Assembly: GCF_000718635.1 (NCBI RefSeq)
Contig: NZ_JOBF01000017.1
Span: forward strand, 70,302-134,301
DNA: 64,000 bases
Source of the DNA: Streptomyces varsoviensis
Lineage (GTDB): Bacteria > Actinomycetota > Actinomycetes > Streptomycetales > Streptomycetaceae
Reading direction: 5' to 3'
The notes below the pieces were generated by a model. It did no database searches and had not been told where the DNA came from. It saw only the letters and a program-made list of their open reading frames with translations. Of the stretch, positions 32,187-40,211 are shown one piece after another. The position numbers were made by a program, and so were the translations under genes. Within the stretch, counting starts at the first letter, position 1. Every line of letters begins with the position of its first letter.

Positions 32187-33589
32187 CGGGCGGGCCTGGT
32201 GAGGAGAATGCCGGCGAGCTGGTCCATGTGGTTCTGCATGAAATCCCGCATGACGCCGACATCGGCCATGTGGCCGCGCGCCGCGTAACTGGCGCCGGTG
32301 AGCATGCCGGTCTCTGGGCCGAACCACGGTTCCGAGAAATCCGGATACAGCGGGTCGACGCGGAAGGAGCTCTCGGCGTCATCGGAGCCCCGCTCCAACG
32401 CTGTGAAATCGTCCTCCAGCCACAGCGCGACGTTCCCGACGAAGTCGATTCCGCTACGGCCGAGGAACGCGCCCTGACCGCGCACCGGGCGCGGGCTGCC
32501 ACGGCGAAGGCCCACGTCGAATTTGTCGAGCATGGCCGCCACCCGGCTCACTCCGCCGAATTCCTGGTCCAGGAGGGCGTGGAACTGTTCCTCGGAGATG
32601 AGTGAGGCGCCGGCCCAGTTCGCGTAGGCCACGGCCTCGTGCCTGCTGACCTCCACCGGCCAGTCCCACGGCATTTCCGTGTCCTCGAAGATGCCGCGAT
32701 ACCGGTAGCCGCCGGGACCGGCCCCCGGCAGCCAGGAATGGGGGTGGCCTCCGCTCACCCGCTCCAGATACAGCCGCGCACCGTGCGTCGTCCACAGGCC
32801 GGGCTCTTCATAGCCGCCGGCTCTGACGAATTCCAGGAACTGGCCGTTGGTCACCGGGTGCGGCGCGACCTCGAAGGGGTCGACCGTCGCCGCGCGGCGG
32901 CCGTATTCGTTGTCCCACCGGAACCGGCCGGTTTCCGGCTGATCGTCCCCGAACACGACCGAACCGCCCCGGCAGAGCACGTAATCCCTGCCGGGCTCCG
33001 CCACCACCGCGCCTCCGTCCCGTTGCGTTCCCATGGCGGGCCAGCCCTGGGGCGTGCCTTTCAGCCTGGGCGGCAACAGACGAATGAGGGGGAGGGACGT
33101 GTGCAGGTGAATGTTCTCGTGCTCGATGCCCATGAGCAGGGCCCGCAGCGGCGAGGTCGGGGCGAGAACCGCCGGCAGCGGTACGGTCTCGATCGTCCGC
33201 AACACGATGTCGCGGACCGTCTTCCGGTAGGACCACACATCATTCGGGTCGGGCCACTCGGTGAGCCGGGCCAATTCGTCGGGGTCCTCGGGGGAGACCC
33301 CCTGCTCCATCCGCTCGTCGAGTTCGCAGACCCCGCCCCCGTCCACCATCCCGACCAGTTTGAGCTTCTGGATGTAGAACGACGCGGTGTGCCCGAGATA
33401 GAAGACGAGAGGCAGCCTGAACGGATGCACGCGGACGCCGAACGCCTCCTTCGAGTCGGCGACTCCGCGAAAGAGGGTTTCGTACGTATCCCACGTGTCC
33501 ACGAAGTAGCGCGCGAGCCGGTCCCTCGACCAGCCGCCACCCAAAGGCGCCGGGGCTACGGGCCGGGCGGCGGAAGAAGCGTTCACCAT
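32183..33589 (-). CDS. OvoA/EgtB-type sulfoxide synthase
   Basis: A 468-aa non-haem iron sulfoxide synthase. A DinB-like N-domain has 'PLVFYLGHTASFYIQKL' (His67) and 'GIEHENIHLHTSLPLIRLLP' (His157, His161), matching the three iron-binding His of OvoA/EgtB. The normally conserved Glu of HX3HXE is His163 here. A formylglycine-enzyme-like C-domain follows: 'RFRWDNEYG', 'VTNGQFLEFVRAGGYEEPGL', 'MPWDWPVEVSRHEAVAYANW'. Details around 'FYLGHTAS' favour the OvoA (5-histidylcysteine) side. The C-terminal methyltransferase of OvoA is absent. GGAAGGAC precedes ATG 33589. It likely joins a thiol to a histidine derivative with O2. Confidence 0.85.
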   Translation of the reverse strand: MVNASSAARPVAPAPLGGGWSRDRLARYFVDTWDTYETLFRGVADSKEAFGVRVHPFRLPLVFYLGHTASFYIQKLKLVGMVDGGGVCELDERMEQGVSPEDPDELARLTEWPDPNDVWSYRKTVRDIVLRTIETVPLPAVLAPTSPLRALLMGIEHENIHLHTSLPLIRLLPPRLKGTPQGWPAMGTQRDGGAVVAEPGRDYVLCRGGSVVFGDDQPETGRFRWDNEYGRRAATVDPFEVAPHPVTNGQFLEFVRAGGYEEPGLWTTHGARLYLERVSGGHPHSWLPGAGPGGYRYRGIFEDTEMPWDWPVEVSRHEAVAYANWAGASLISEEQFHALLDQEFGGVSRVAAMLDKFDVGLRRGSPRPVRGQGAFLGRSGIDFVGNVALWLEDDFTALERGSDDAESSFRVDPLYPDFSEPWFGPETGMLTGASYAARGHMADVGVMRDFMQNHMDQLAGILLTRPAR

Positions 33590-33698
33590 CGATTCTGGGT
33601 CCTTCCGGAAGTACTGCTGCTGCTACTGCTGCTGCTGCGATCCATCGCGCCCCGCCCGTGCCGGATATCCCGCCCATGCCGAATACCCCGGCCGCGCT

Positions 33699-33752
33699 GA
33701 AAATCCTGGGCGCGCCGAAAATCCTGGGCGCGCCGAAGACCCTGGGCGCGCC
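33699..33752. repeat. 18-bp tandem repeat, three units
   Basis: Units gaaaatcctgggcgcgcc at 33699, 33717 and 33735, with a degenerate fourth. It lies in the leader between the small Cys-rich gene and the sulfoxide synthase. A minus-strand frame would encode FGAPRI repeats but has no credible gene context. Confidence 0.85.
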
Positions 33753-33778
33753 GAATTTCCCGGCCGCCGCCGTCGAGG

Positions 33779-33970
33779 TCAGGCGTCCGGGTGTGCGGGC
33801 CTCTTGAGCTGCCATCCGCTTCCGCCGCACGTTTGATGTGGCGGCGGAAACCGGTGCCCTTTCACATCAGTGCTGTACTCGTGCCCCTGTCCGCAGTCGC
33901 ACTCGTAGATCCCCGACCGAGGCACGATCTCGCCCGGGTGATAGATCCGCCCATCGTCTGCATCGCTCAT
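33779..33970 (-). CDS. Small Cys/His-rich protein, head of thiol operon
   Basis: A 63-aa protein: 'PGEIVPRSGIYECDCGQGHE', 'KGHRFPPPHQTCGGSGWQL'. Cys24, Cys26 and Cys48 with His30/39/45 resemble a compact zinc ribbon. A TATATC hexamer (33978-33983, minus strand) ends seven bases before ATG 33970 and no ribosome-binding site exists, so the operon mRNA is probably leaderless at this gene. It lies 190 bp before the sulfoxide synthase in the same direction. Confidence 0.75.
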   Translation of the reverse strand: MSDADDGRIYHPGEIVPRSGIYECDCGQGHEYSTDVKGHRFPPPHQTCGGSGWQLKRPAHPDA

Positions 33971-34122
33971 AACGCCAGATATAAAAGCCGCGCGAACCCG
34001 TCGCCACCGGGGAGACGCAGCCAGGTGACCTCACCGGCGCGGGGAAGCGGGGGAGCGGGGGAGCGTCGTCCCCCCTCCTCGTCGAACCTCCCGTTGTCAG
34101 ACCCCCTCGGTACGGTCGGCGT

Positions 34123-34548
34123 ATGAAAGCTAGAGGAACCTTCACCGTCAAATCGTTCGTCCCGGCCGAGCTGAAACTGAAGCCGGAGTCCGAGCCTGAG
34201 CCGACGGCGCCCACCGGCACGCCGGTCGGCGTGGCGACGATAGAGAAGAGCTTCGAGGGAGAGGTCGTCGGGCGCTCGGTGACCTTGTTCACGGCCGCGT
34301 TCGACCAGGAGGCCGGCGTGGGCACCTACGTCGCCATGGAGTCGTTCGAGGGCTCGCTGCACGGTCGGCGCGGCGCCTTCAACTTCGCGCACTCGTCGAC
34401 GACATCGGGCAGCGACCGCAACGCCGAGTTCTTCACTATCGTCCCTACGAGCGGCACGGGTGAACTGGCGGGAATCGCCGGCACCGGCGGCATAGCCATT
34501 GACGCCGACGGCACGCACCGCATCTGGTTCGACTACCAGCTCGGCTGA
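34123..34548 (+). CDS. DUF3224 protein
   Basis: A 141-aa beta-barrel-like protein: 'VATIEKSFEGEVVGRSVTLF', 'VAMESFEGSLHGRRGAFNFA', 'FFTIVPTSGTGELAGIAGTG' and 'HRIWFDYQLG'. These are the DUF3224/allene-oxide-cyclase-barrel-like motifs. No enzyme activity is assigned to the family. TACGGT ends six bases before the ATG, again suggesting a leaderless start. Confidence 0.88.
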   Translation: MKARGTFTVKSFVPAELKLKPESEPEPTAPTGTPVGVATIEKSFEGEVVGRSVTLFTAAFDQEAGVGTYVAMESFEGSLHGRRGAFNFAHSSTTSGSDRNAEFFTIVPTSGTGELAGIAGTGGIAIDADGTHRIWFDYQLG

Positions 34549-34692
34549 CGGCTCGCCCCCCCGCGCGCTCCGCCCTCCGCCCTCCACCCCCCTCGCCCTC
34601 CGCTCTCCGTCCGCCGCGCTCCGTACGGAGGAGCGGGGCCCGTGCCCGTACCGGCTTCCGTGGGTTTGAACGTTACTCGGCTGAGGAATGAA

Positions 34693-34708
34693 TTACTCAT
34701 GCGAGTAA
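34693..34708 (+). promoter_or_regulatory. Dyad over the TetR start codon
   Basis: TTACTC-ATGC-GAGTAA is a perfect 6-bp dyad with the ATG in its centre; a further half-site GTTACTC is at 34672-34678. TTGAAC (34666-34671) lies upstream. It fits an autoregulatory TetR operator. Confidence 0.6.
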
Positions 34709-35358
34709 CAGAAACAGATGGAAGGAACGAGGCAGGAGGACCGTCGGCCGGGGCGTCCGAGCGGTCGCTCGCCGCGAGCGCCCGGCGGGCGCAGATCGTG
34801 GCGGCGGCCATCGAGACGCTGGCCGAGAGCGGCCACGGGCAGACGACGTTCGCGCGGATCAAGGAACGGGCGGGGATCTCCAGCACTCGGCTGATCTCCT
34901 ACCACTTCGGTACCAAGGGGGAGCTGATGGACGCCGTACTGGAAGAGGTGGGGTTACGCGCCCAGCAGGCGATCTCGCAACGCGTCGCGGGCGAGACGTC
35001 GGCGCTCGGGGCGCTCACGGCCCGCATCGAAGCCCAGGTGGAGTGGGCCGCCCGCAACCCGTCCTCGGTGCGGGCGATGGCCGAGATCTGTCGGAACGAG
35101 CGGGACGCGGAAGGCGTGCTGCGCCACGGCACGGAGGTCACGGCGCGCGCCAACGTCGACGCGCTGGAGCCGATCTTGCGCGCAGGCCAGGAAAGCGGGG
35201 AATTCCGGCAGTTCGACACGGGCCTGATGGCCCTCACCCTGAAGTCCGCGATCGACGCCGCGATCGTCCGCATGGCCCGCCCGCCCCGCCTCTCCCTCCC
35301 CCAGTGCGTCCGGGAACTGACCACCCTGGCCCGGCTCGCCACAAGGCGGGAGCCGTGA
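34699..35358 (+). CDS. TetR-family regulator
   Basis: A 219-aa TetR protein: helix-turn-helix 'ARRAQIVAAAIETLAESGHG', 'TTFARIKERAGISSTRLISY', 'HFGTKGELMDAVLEEV', then a helical ligand domain. It overlaps the next gene, a membrane protein (GTGA), which is the likely regulated product. The dyad across its start codon implies negative autoregulation. Confidence 0.92.
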   Translation: MRVTETDGRNEAGGPSAGASERSLAASARRAQIVAAAIETLAESGHGQTTFARIKERAGISSTRLISYHFGTKGELMDAVLEEVGLRAQQAISQRVAGETSALGALTARIEAQVEWAARNPSSVRAMAEICRNERDAEGVLRHGTEVTARANVDALEPILRAGQESGEFRQFDTGLMALTLKSAIDAAIVRMARPPRLSLPQCVRELTTLARLATRREP

Positions 35359-36137
35359 CCGCCGCCCGCGCCGGACGCCCCGGCGCCCGCCGTCGCCTGC
35401 TGCCCCAACTGATCGTCGACGTGGGCGCGCCCATCGCCCTCTTCTACGTGCTGCGCGGGCTCGGCGCGAGTACGTTCGCCGCGCTCCTGGCCGGCGCGGT
35501 GCTGCCCGTGGCGACCGCGGGGGTGTACTGGCTGCGGGATCGCCGGCTGGAGGGGGTGGCGGCCTTCATGGCGGTGGTGATGCTGCTGGGGCTCGCGGTC
35601 TCGCTGATCAGCGGCGGCACACGGTTCATGCTGGCCAGGGACGGCTGGGTGACGGCCGCCGCCGGCCTGTGCTTCCTCGGCTCGATACGGGCCCGGCGCC
35701 CCCTGGCCTACCTGGGCGCCCGCCCCTTGCTGGAAGGCCGCTTCCGTTCCGACGGCACCCCTTGGGAGACCCTATGGGCCGACGAGCCGGCCTTCCGGCG
35801 CATATGGCGGATCTCCACGGCCATCTGGGGCATCGCCCTCCTCGCCGACGCCATAGCCCGCATCGTCATCTCGTACACACTGCCGGTCGACGTCGTCCCC
35901 GGCCTCGGCGGCCTGCTCTGGCCCGTCACGATGGTCCTGCTGCAACTCGTGAACGGTGTCTACTACCGCGCCGCGGGCCTATGGCGCATGACATCCGGCT
36001 ACGGCCGCCAGCCCGCGGGAGCGGAAGCGGAAGCGGTGCCGTCGGCCGCGTCGACCGAGACATCCGCGTCGACCGAGACATCCGCGTCGACCGAGACATC
36101 CGCGTCGGCTGCGACAGCGAAGCGACGCTACAAGTGA
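35355..36137 (+). CDS. VC0807-like integral membrane protein
   Basis: A 260-aa protein with five or six helices: 'LIVDVGAPIALFYVLRGLGA', 'FAALLAGAVLPVATAGVYWL', 'FMAVVMLLGLAVSLISGG' and later 'LLWPVTMVLLQLVNGVYY'. Matches the VC0807-family pattern of unknown function, common next to TetR genes. GTG 35355 overlaps the TetR stop. The C-terminus carries four STETSA pentapeptide-scale repeats from 15-bp units (36050-36112) before a basic KRRYK end. Confidence 0.85.
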   Translation: MTAARAGRPGARRRLLPQLIVDVGAPIALFYVLRGLGASTFAALLAGAVLPVATAGVYWLRDRRLEGVAAFMAVVMLLGLAVSLISGGTRFMLARDGWVTAAAGLCFLGSIRARRPLAYLGARPLLEGRFRSDGTPWETLWADEPAFRRIWRISTAIWGIALLADAIARIVISYTLPVDVVPGLGGLLWPVTMVLLQLVNGVYYRAAGLWRMTSGYGRQPAGAEAEAVPSAASTETSASTETSASTETSASAATAKRRYK

Positions 36138-36327
36138 ACGATCTGGTGGTGAATGACCCGGTGGCGAGTGCTCCGATCGTGAATGATCCGGTTGCGGGCG
36201 TTTCTGGCGGATGCCACGCTCAATGAGCGCGTTCAGCGGGTGATGAGCGGCCGATCCAGGCCCTCTCCACCGCGAACTCTGTGGGGGACCGCACACCTAG
36301 GCCGACCTAGGCATCGGGAGCGAAACG

Positions 36328-38310
36328 ATGACGGACCCCATTGGCCCCACCATGGCCGGCGGCCATCAGCCGATCGACAGCGAGGACGGGTACCGGGCGC
36401 TGTTCTACCCGGACGCCAACAACTACGAGCTGATGCGAGAGGGCAAGAACCCCGTCTATTACTGGGTTCCCGACCAGTTGCGGATCGCCCGGCACGGCGG
36501 CGAGAAGGGCGACTACAAGTTCAGCCTGCTCCGGTTCGCCGGCGGGGCGGGCACGGCCAAGCCCACCGTCGGCGGAGTCCTCGGCCTGACCACGACGGGC
36601 AGCATCCCCGCGGCGGCCATGGAGCGGCTGCAGAAGAAACTCATCGAGAAGATCACCTCGACCAGCAGCAACAACGGACTGTGGAACCCTCAGGGGCGGG
36701 AGCCGATGTTCCGCCCCGTGACGCTGCTCGCCAGCACGGCGAACATCTCCGATCTGAAGTTCACCCAGACCGGGCTGCGCCACTTCGTCCAGGACAAGAA
36801 GACGAAGAAATTCGAGTTCCGCACCTCCGGAATGCTGGGCAAGGGCAACCGCGAGAAAATCGTGAAGGGGCCGACCAAGAAGGACGAGGGCATCGGCGAC
36901 TGGTACTGGGTCCTCCAGGGCGCGGGCGCCGCGTCCATGGACCCGACATCGGAGCACGCCTTCACCGCCCTGCTGGGCAGGGGGCCCGCGGCGATCCTGT
37001 ACGACACGTTCAAGGGCGCGAGCACCGTCATCTACGCCAGTCTCGTCATGGACCTCCAGATGTGGACGCCGAAGATCAAGCTGTCCGTCAAGGGGGAATG
37101 GAAGAAGATCTACGATCACTTCAGCGCCCATGCCAACGCCCACTACCTGTGGACGAGCGCCGATATCAGGTACCAGCTCAACAACACGGACCTCAAGGGC
37201 AAAATCTCGGTGGAGATCTCGCCGATCGGCAGTTTCCCCGGCTCGGCGGATATCGCCAAGTATCTGCGGGACAAGTCCGATCTGGTCCTCGACCGCTTCA
37301 CACAGGAAGCGCAGCGGATCATCTTCGACCCGGCCCCGGTGGACGAGACCGCGGCCGAGGCGTCCTCCTCCGGCGCCGGAGCCAGCCCGTGGGGCGTGGC
37401 CTTCGCGCTGAAGAAGCGGATCGACGAGACCGAGCTGGACCTGGCGTACGAGGAGACGATGCAGTTCTCCCACGTGCAGCAGACCGTCGTCTCCAGTTCC
37501 TTGCAGGGGCTGCTGCACGCGATGGCCACGGAGGAGAACGCGGAGGGGAAGTACTTTCCGTCCGTCAACCTGGACGACTGGCCCAAGGAGCTGGCCCGCA
37601 CCACGGCCCCGATCGCCAGTTGGCAGACAAAACTGTTCCACTCCCTGTCCGTGCAGATCGGCTACCCCGACAAGAGCGGGGCCCTCCTCTGGAAGAACCA
37701 CGTCTTCACCGCCCCGAACTCCTCGACCGAGCTGGAGAACTGGACGTACACGGTCTTCCAGAAAGCCGAACACGAGGTGGAGAATCCGCCGGCGGGCTGG
37801 AAACCGGACCGTACGTTCGTCAAGCGCGCGATCCACTTCAACGAACCCGATCCGTACGACGAGTTCCACATCCGGCGCATCACGGTGCCCGAGGGAATGC
37901 TGCAACTCGACAAGGGCGAAAACGGCACTCCGCTGAACGACAGCATCGTGGAGGTCAGGGCCCAGTCCAACACCATCATGGCGGTCTCCGTCCACTTCCG
38001 GGGAGTGCTCAAGGAGAACCAGGAAGCGGAACTCACCGTCCAGGCGGTCGACGAGAAGAACCAGCCCATCGGCGAAGAGGCCCGCTTCTACGCCGACGCC
38101 GCCAACCTCAGGCAGCCCCGGTCCTGGACTCTCTGCCCGGCACCGTCGCCGAGCCACCGCTACCAGTACAAGGTGACCGTGTACGACTGGTCGGACGGCT
38201 CCGAGTGGGTCTCCAAGCGGCCCACGATCAGCAGCGGCCCCCTGCGCGCCCCGATCCTGCCCAAGAGCAGCCAGAACGTGACCTTTCGGTTCCGGGAACG
38301 GCAGAAGTGA
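36328..38310 (+). CDS. Large soluble protein A of three-gene cassette
   Basis: A 660-aa protein with no signal peptide, helix bundle or catalytic motif I recognise. N-terminal block: FYPD (26-29), 'VYYWVPDQLRIAR' (43-55), 'DYKFSLLRF' (62-70). A C-terminal block (GYPDKSGALLW, 445-455, then NPPAGWKPDRTFVKR, ~488-502) is shared with the next gene, so the two are diverged paralogues. The middle is Lys-rich and likely beta-strand rich. The stop overlaps the next GTG. The protein is unusually Lys-rich for this genome. I propose a new family; its role probably depends on the HEXXH protein two genes downstream. Confidence 0.75.
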   Translation: MTDPIGPTMAGGHQPIDSEDGYRALFYPDANNYELMREGKNPVYYWVPDQLRIARHGGEKGDYKFSLLRFAGGAGTAKPTVGGVLGLTTTGSIPAAAMERLQKKLIEKITSTSSNNGLWNPQGREPMFRPVTLLASTANISDLKFTQTGLRHFVQDKKTKKFEFRTSGMLGKGNREKIVKGPTKKDEGIGDWYWVLQGAGAASMDPTSEHAFTALLGRGPAAILYDTFKGASTVIYASLVMDLQMWTPKIKLSVKGEWKKIYDHFSAHANAHYLWTSADIRYQLNNTDLKGKISVEISPIGSFPGSADIAKYLRDKSDLVLDRFTQEAQRIIFDPAPVDETAAEASSSGAGASPWGVAFALKKRIDETELDLAYEETMQFSHVQQTVVSSSLQGLLHAMATEENAEGKYFPSVNLDDWPKELARTTAPIASWQTKLFHSLSVQIGYPDKSGALLWKNHVFTAPNSSTELENWTYTVFQKAEHEVENPPAGWKPDRTFVKRAIHFNEPDPYDEFHIRRITVPEGMLQLDKGENGTPLNDSIVEVRAQSNTIMAVSVHFRGVLKENQEAELTVQAVDEKNQPIGEEARFYADAANLRQPRSWTLCPAPSPSHRYQYKVTVYDWSDGSEWVSKRPTISSGPLRAPILPKSSQNVTFRFRERQK

Positions 38311-40211
38311 CCGAGCCCCTCGGGCCCACGGAACTCGCCGGCACCCGGACATGCGATGTCGACGGCCACCGCATCGTCTTCTACCCCGACGTCACGAACG
38401 CGGCCCGGGCCGGCCACCAGCCGCCCACCTTCTACTGGCTGCCGGAACGCCTCTACCTGGGCCGGGACCAAGGAACGTACGACTTCTCCTTCACCCGCTG
38501 GGCGCGGAAAGCCGCCGCGGACGGCAGCGACGTGGCGGGAGAAGTGCGCTTCTCCCTGATGAACGGACTGCCCCCGGACGCCGTGGACAAGGCCATCAGC
38601 CAGCTCTACGAGAACTCCGGGTCGGACAGCTCCAACCCGTACTGGCAGCAGCTCTACTGGTCGCGCGAGGACTACCGCCCCCTGACCTTCCAGTACACCC
38701 ACACCACGCTCTCCAACATCGTGGCGCGAGCGGAGCCCGTCCACCGTCGCCTGGCCGGCTCGGACGTCTGGTACTGCGAGAAACAGGGCGCGACCACCGG
38801 CCCCCTCTCGGTGCTGGACCGGCGTTCCTACACCACGCTCATGGGCCAGGGGCACACGGTGCACTTCCGCGCCGCGATCTGGGACAGACACGAGCCGGTG
38901 ACGGTGAACCGGACCATCGGCATCCAGTTCGCCGCGCCCGTCCAGACCTTCACCCTGGACGGCTCCTGGTCCGCCATCCGCGCGGCGCTGGGCCGCCACA
39001 CCCGCGACGCCGCGGGGCACCTCACGCTCGCGGGCATCAGGGAGGCCGTGGCCCAACTGCGCGCGGCCGGCGAACTCGCCGTGGACTGCACCCTGGACGC
39101 CACCACCCCGAGCGACCCGGCCTTCCTCGACCGCCTGCTCAACCACAGCGGATGCGTGGCGGCCCGATTCCTCGACGCGGCCCGGACGGCCGTACTGAAC
39201 GCCCCGGAGAACCGGCCCACGGCCCTGGCCAACGACTGCGACGGCCCGCCCAACCCGTGGGGCAGCCCCTGGCGGCTCGTCCCGGAGAACCCGTCGGGGA
39301 GCATGGCGGACCGGATCGGAAGCGCCTTCACCTACCTACGCCCCCTGACAGTCGCCACCCGGTTCACGGCCGAGACCGACGCCCTGCGAGCCGCGCCCGC
39401 CACGTACTTCTTCGTCAACTATCCGGAAGACGGCGAAAAGACCCTGCAACGGGTCTTCCGCCCCGTCCTCCCGCGCGACAACCCCGCCATCGCCGCGGTC
39501 TCCGTCCGCTGCGGCTACCCGGACCGATCCGGCGCCCTCCAATGGCAGGGACGCGAATTCCCCCAGCCCACCGACCCGGCCGAACCGCTCCCGGCCTGGA
39601 CCTACACCACACGCCGGCTGGCCGCCCACGAGGTCACCAACCCGCCGCCGGGCTGGGAACCGGACAAGACCTTCGTCAAACGCCAGGTCCGGCTCCGCCC
39701 GCGCGCCGAGACCGACACCGCGTACCGCGTCGTCCGCAACGACACCCCGACGGACGACATCGCCATCGACCCGGAGGCGGACGGCCGGCTCGCCAACGAC
39801 ATCGCCGTCGACATCTCCGCCGGCATGCTGCCCCACCTGGACCTTTTCCCTCTCAGGCTGCTGTGGAACCCGCGCGCCGACCAATGGGTGACCACCGAAC
39901 TGGAGACCACGGACGCCGCCGGCCGCCCGGACGGCCTCCCGGCTGCCACCTTCACCTGGCGCGCCACGGACACCGCGGAGCCCCGCCGCTGGATGGTCTT
40001 CCCCCGCTCCCGCCCCTTCCCCGCCTGCTTCCGCTACCGCGCGACGCTCCACCTCGGCCCGACGGCCTCCGTGACCTCCGCCTGGCGCCGCTCCCGCGGC
40101 AGCGGCCCCCTCCACATCTTCGTCCCGGCCCCGGAAACCGCCGCCGAGGTCTCCATGGCGCCGGACAGCGCCCACCCGCCTCCGAAAAACGCGCAAGGAG
40201 AGTGGCGATGA
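38307..40211 (+). CDS. Large soluble protein B, paralogue of A
   Basis: A 634-aa protein starting at GTG 38307, overlapping the stop of A. It repeats A's layout: FYPD (25-28), 'TFYWLPERLYLGR' (41-53), 'YDFSFTRWA' (58-66). Later come GYPDRSGALQW (403-413) and NPPPGWEPDKTFVKR (from ~445). Outside those blocks the two differ, and B has a distinct insert with 'FTLDGSWSAIRAALGRHT'. No signal peptide or transmembrane helix. The stop overlaps the next ATG with AAGGAG in place, so A, B and the metallopeptidase-like gene form one translation unit. Confidence 0.75.
   Translation: MTEPLGPTELAGTRTCDVDGHRIVFYPDVTNAARAGHQPPTFYWLPERLYLGRDQGTYDFSFTRWARKAAADGSDVAGEVRFSLMNGLPPDAVDKAISQLYENSGSDSSNPYWQQLYWSREDYRPLTFQYTHTTLSNIVARAEPVHRRLAGSDVWYCEKQGATTGPLSVLDRRSYTTLMGQGHTVHFRAAIWDRHEPVTVNRTIGIQFAAPVQTFTLDGSWSAIRAALGRHTRDAAGHLTLAGIREAVAQLRAAGELAVDCTLDATTPSDPAFLDRLLNHSGCVAARFLDAARTAVLNAPENRPTALANDCDGPPNPWGSPWRLVPENPSGSMADRIGSAFTYLRPLTVATRFTAETDALRAAPATYFFVNYPEDGEKTLQRVFRPVLPRDNPAIAAVSVRCGYPDRSGALQWQGREFPQPTDPAEPLPAWTYTTRRLAAHEVTNPPPGWEPDKTFVKRQVRLRPRAETDTAYRVVRNDTPTDDIAIDPEADGRLANDIAVDISAGMLPHLDLFPLRLLWNPRADQWVTTELETTDAAGRPDGLPAATFTWRATDTAEPRRWMVFPRSRPFPACFRYRATLHLGPTASVTSAWRRSRGSGPLHIFVPAPETAAEVSMAPDSAHPPPKNAQGEWR

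Noticed and set aside
33240..33830. Minus-strand ORF with FGAPRI repeats before the sulfoxide synthase
   Set aside because: The repeat is a DNA minisatellite; the frame then runs out of phase through the synthase gene.
34094..34116. TTGTCA/TACGGT as a full promoter for the DUF3224 gene
   Set aside because: The spacer is only 11 bp; only the TACGGT part is kept as a possible -10.
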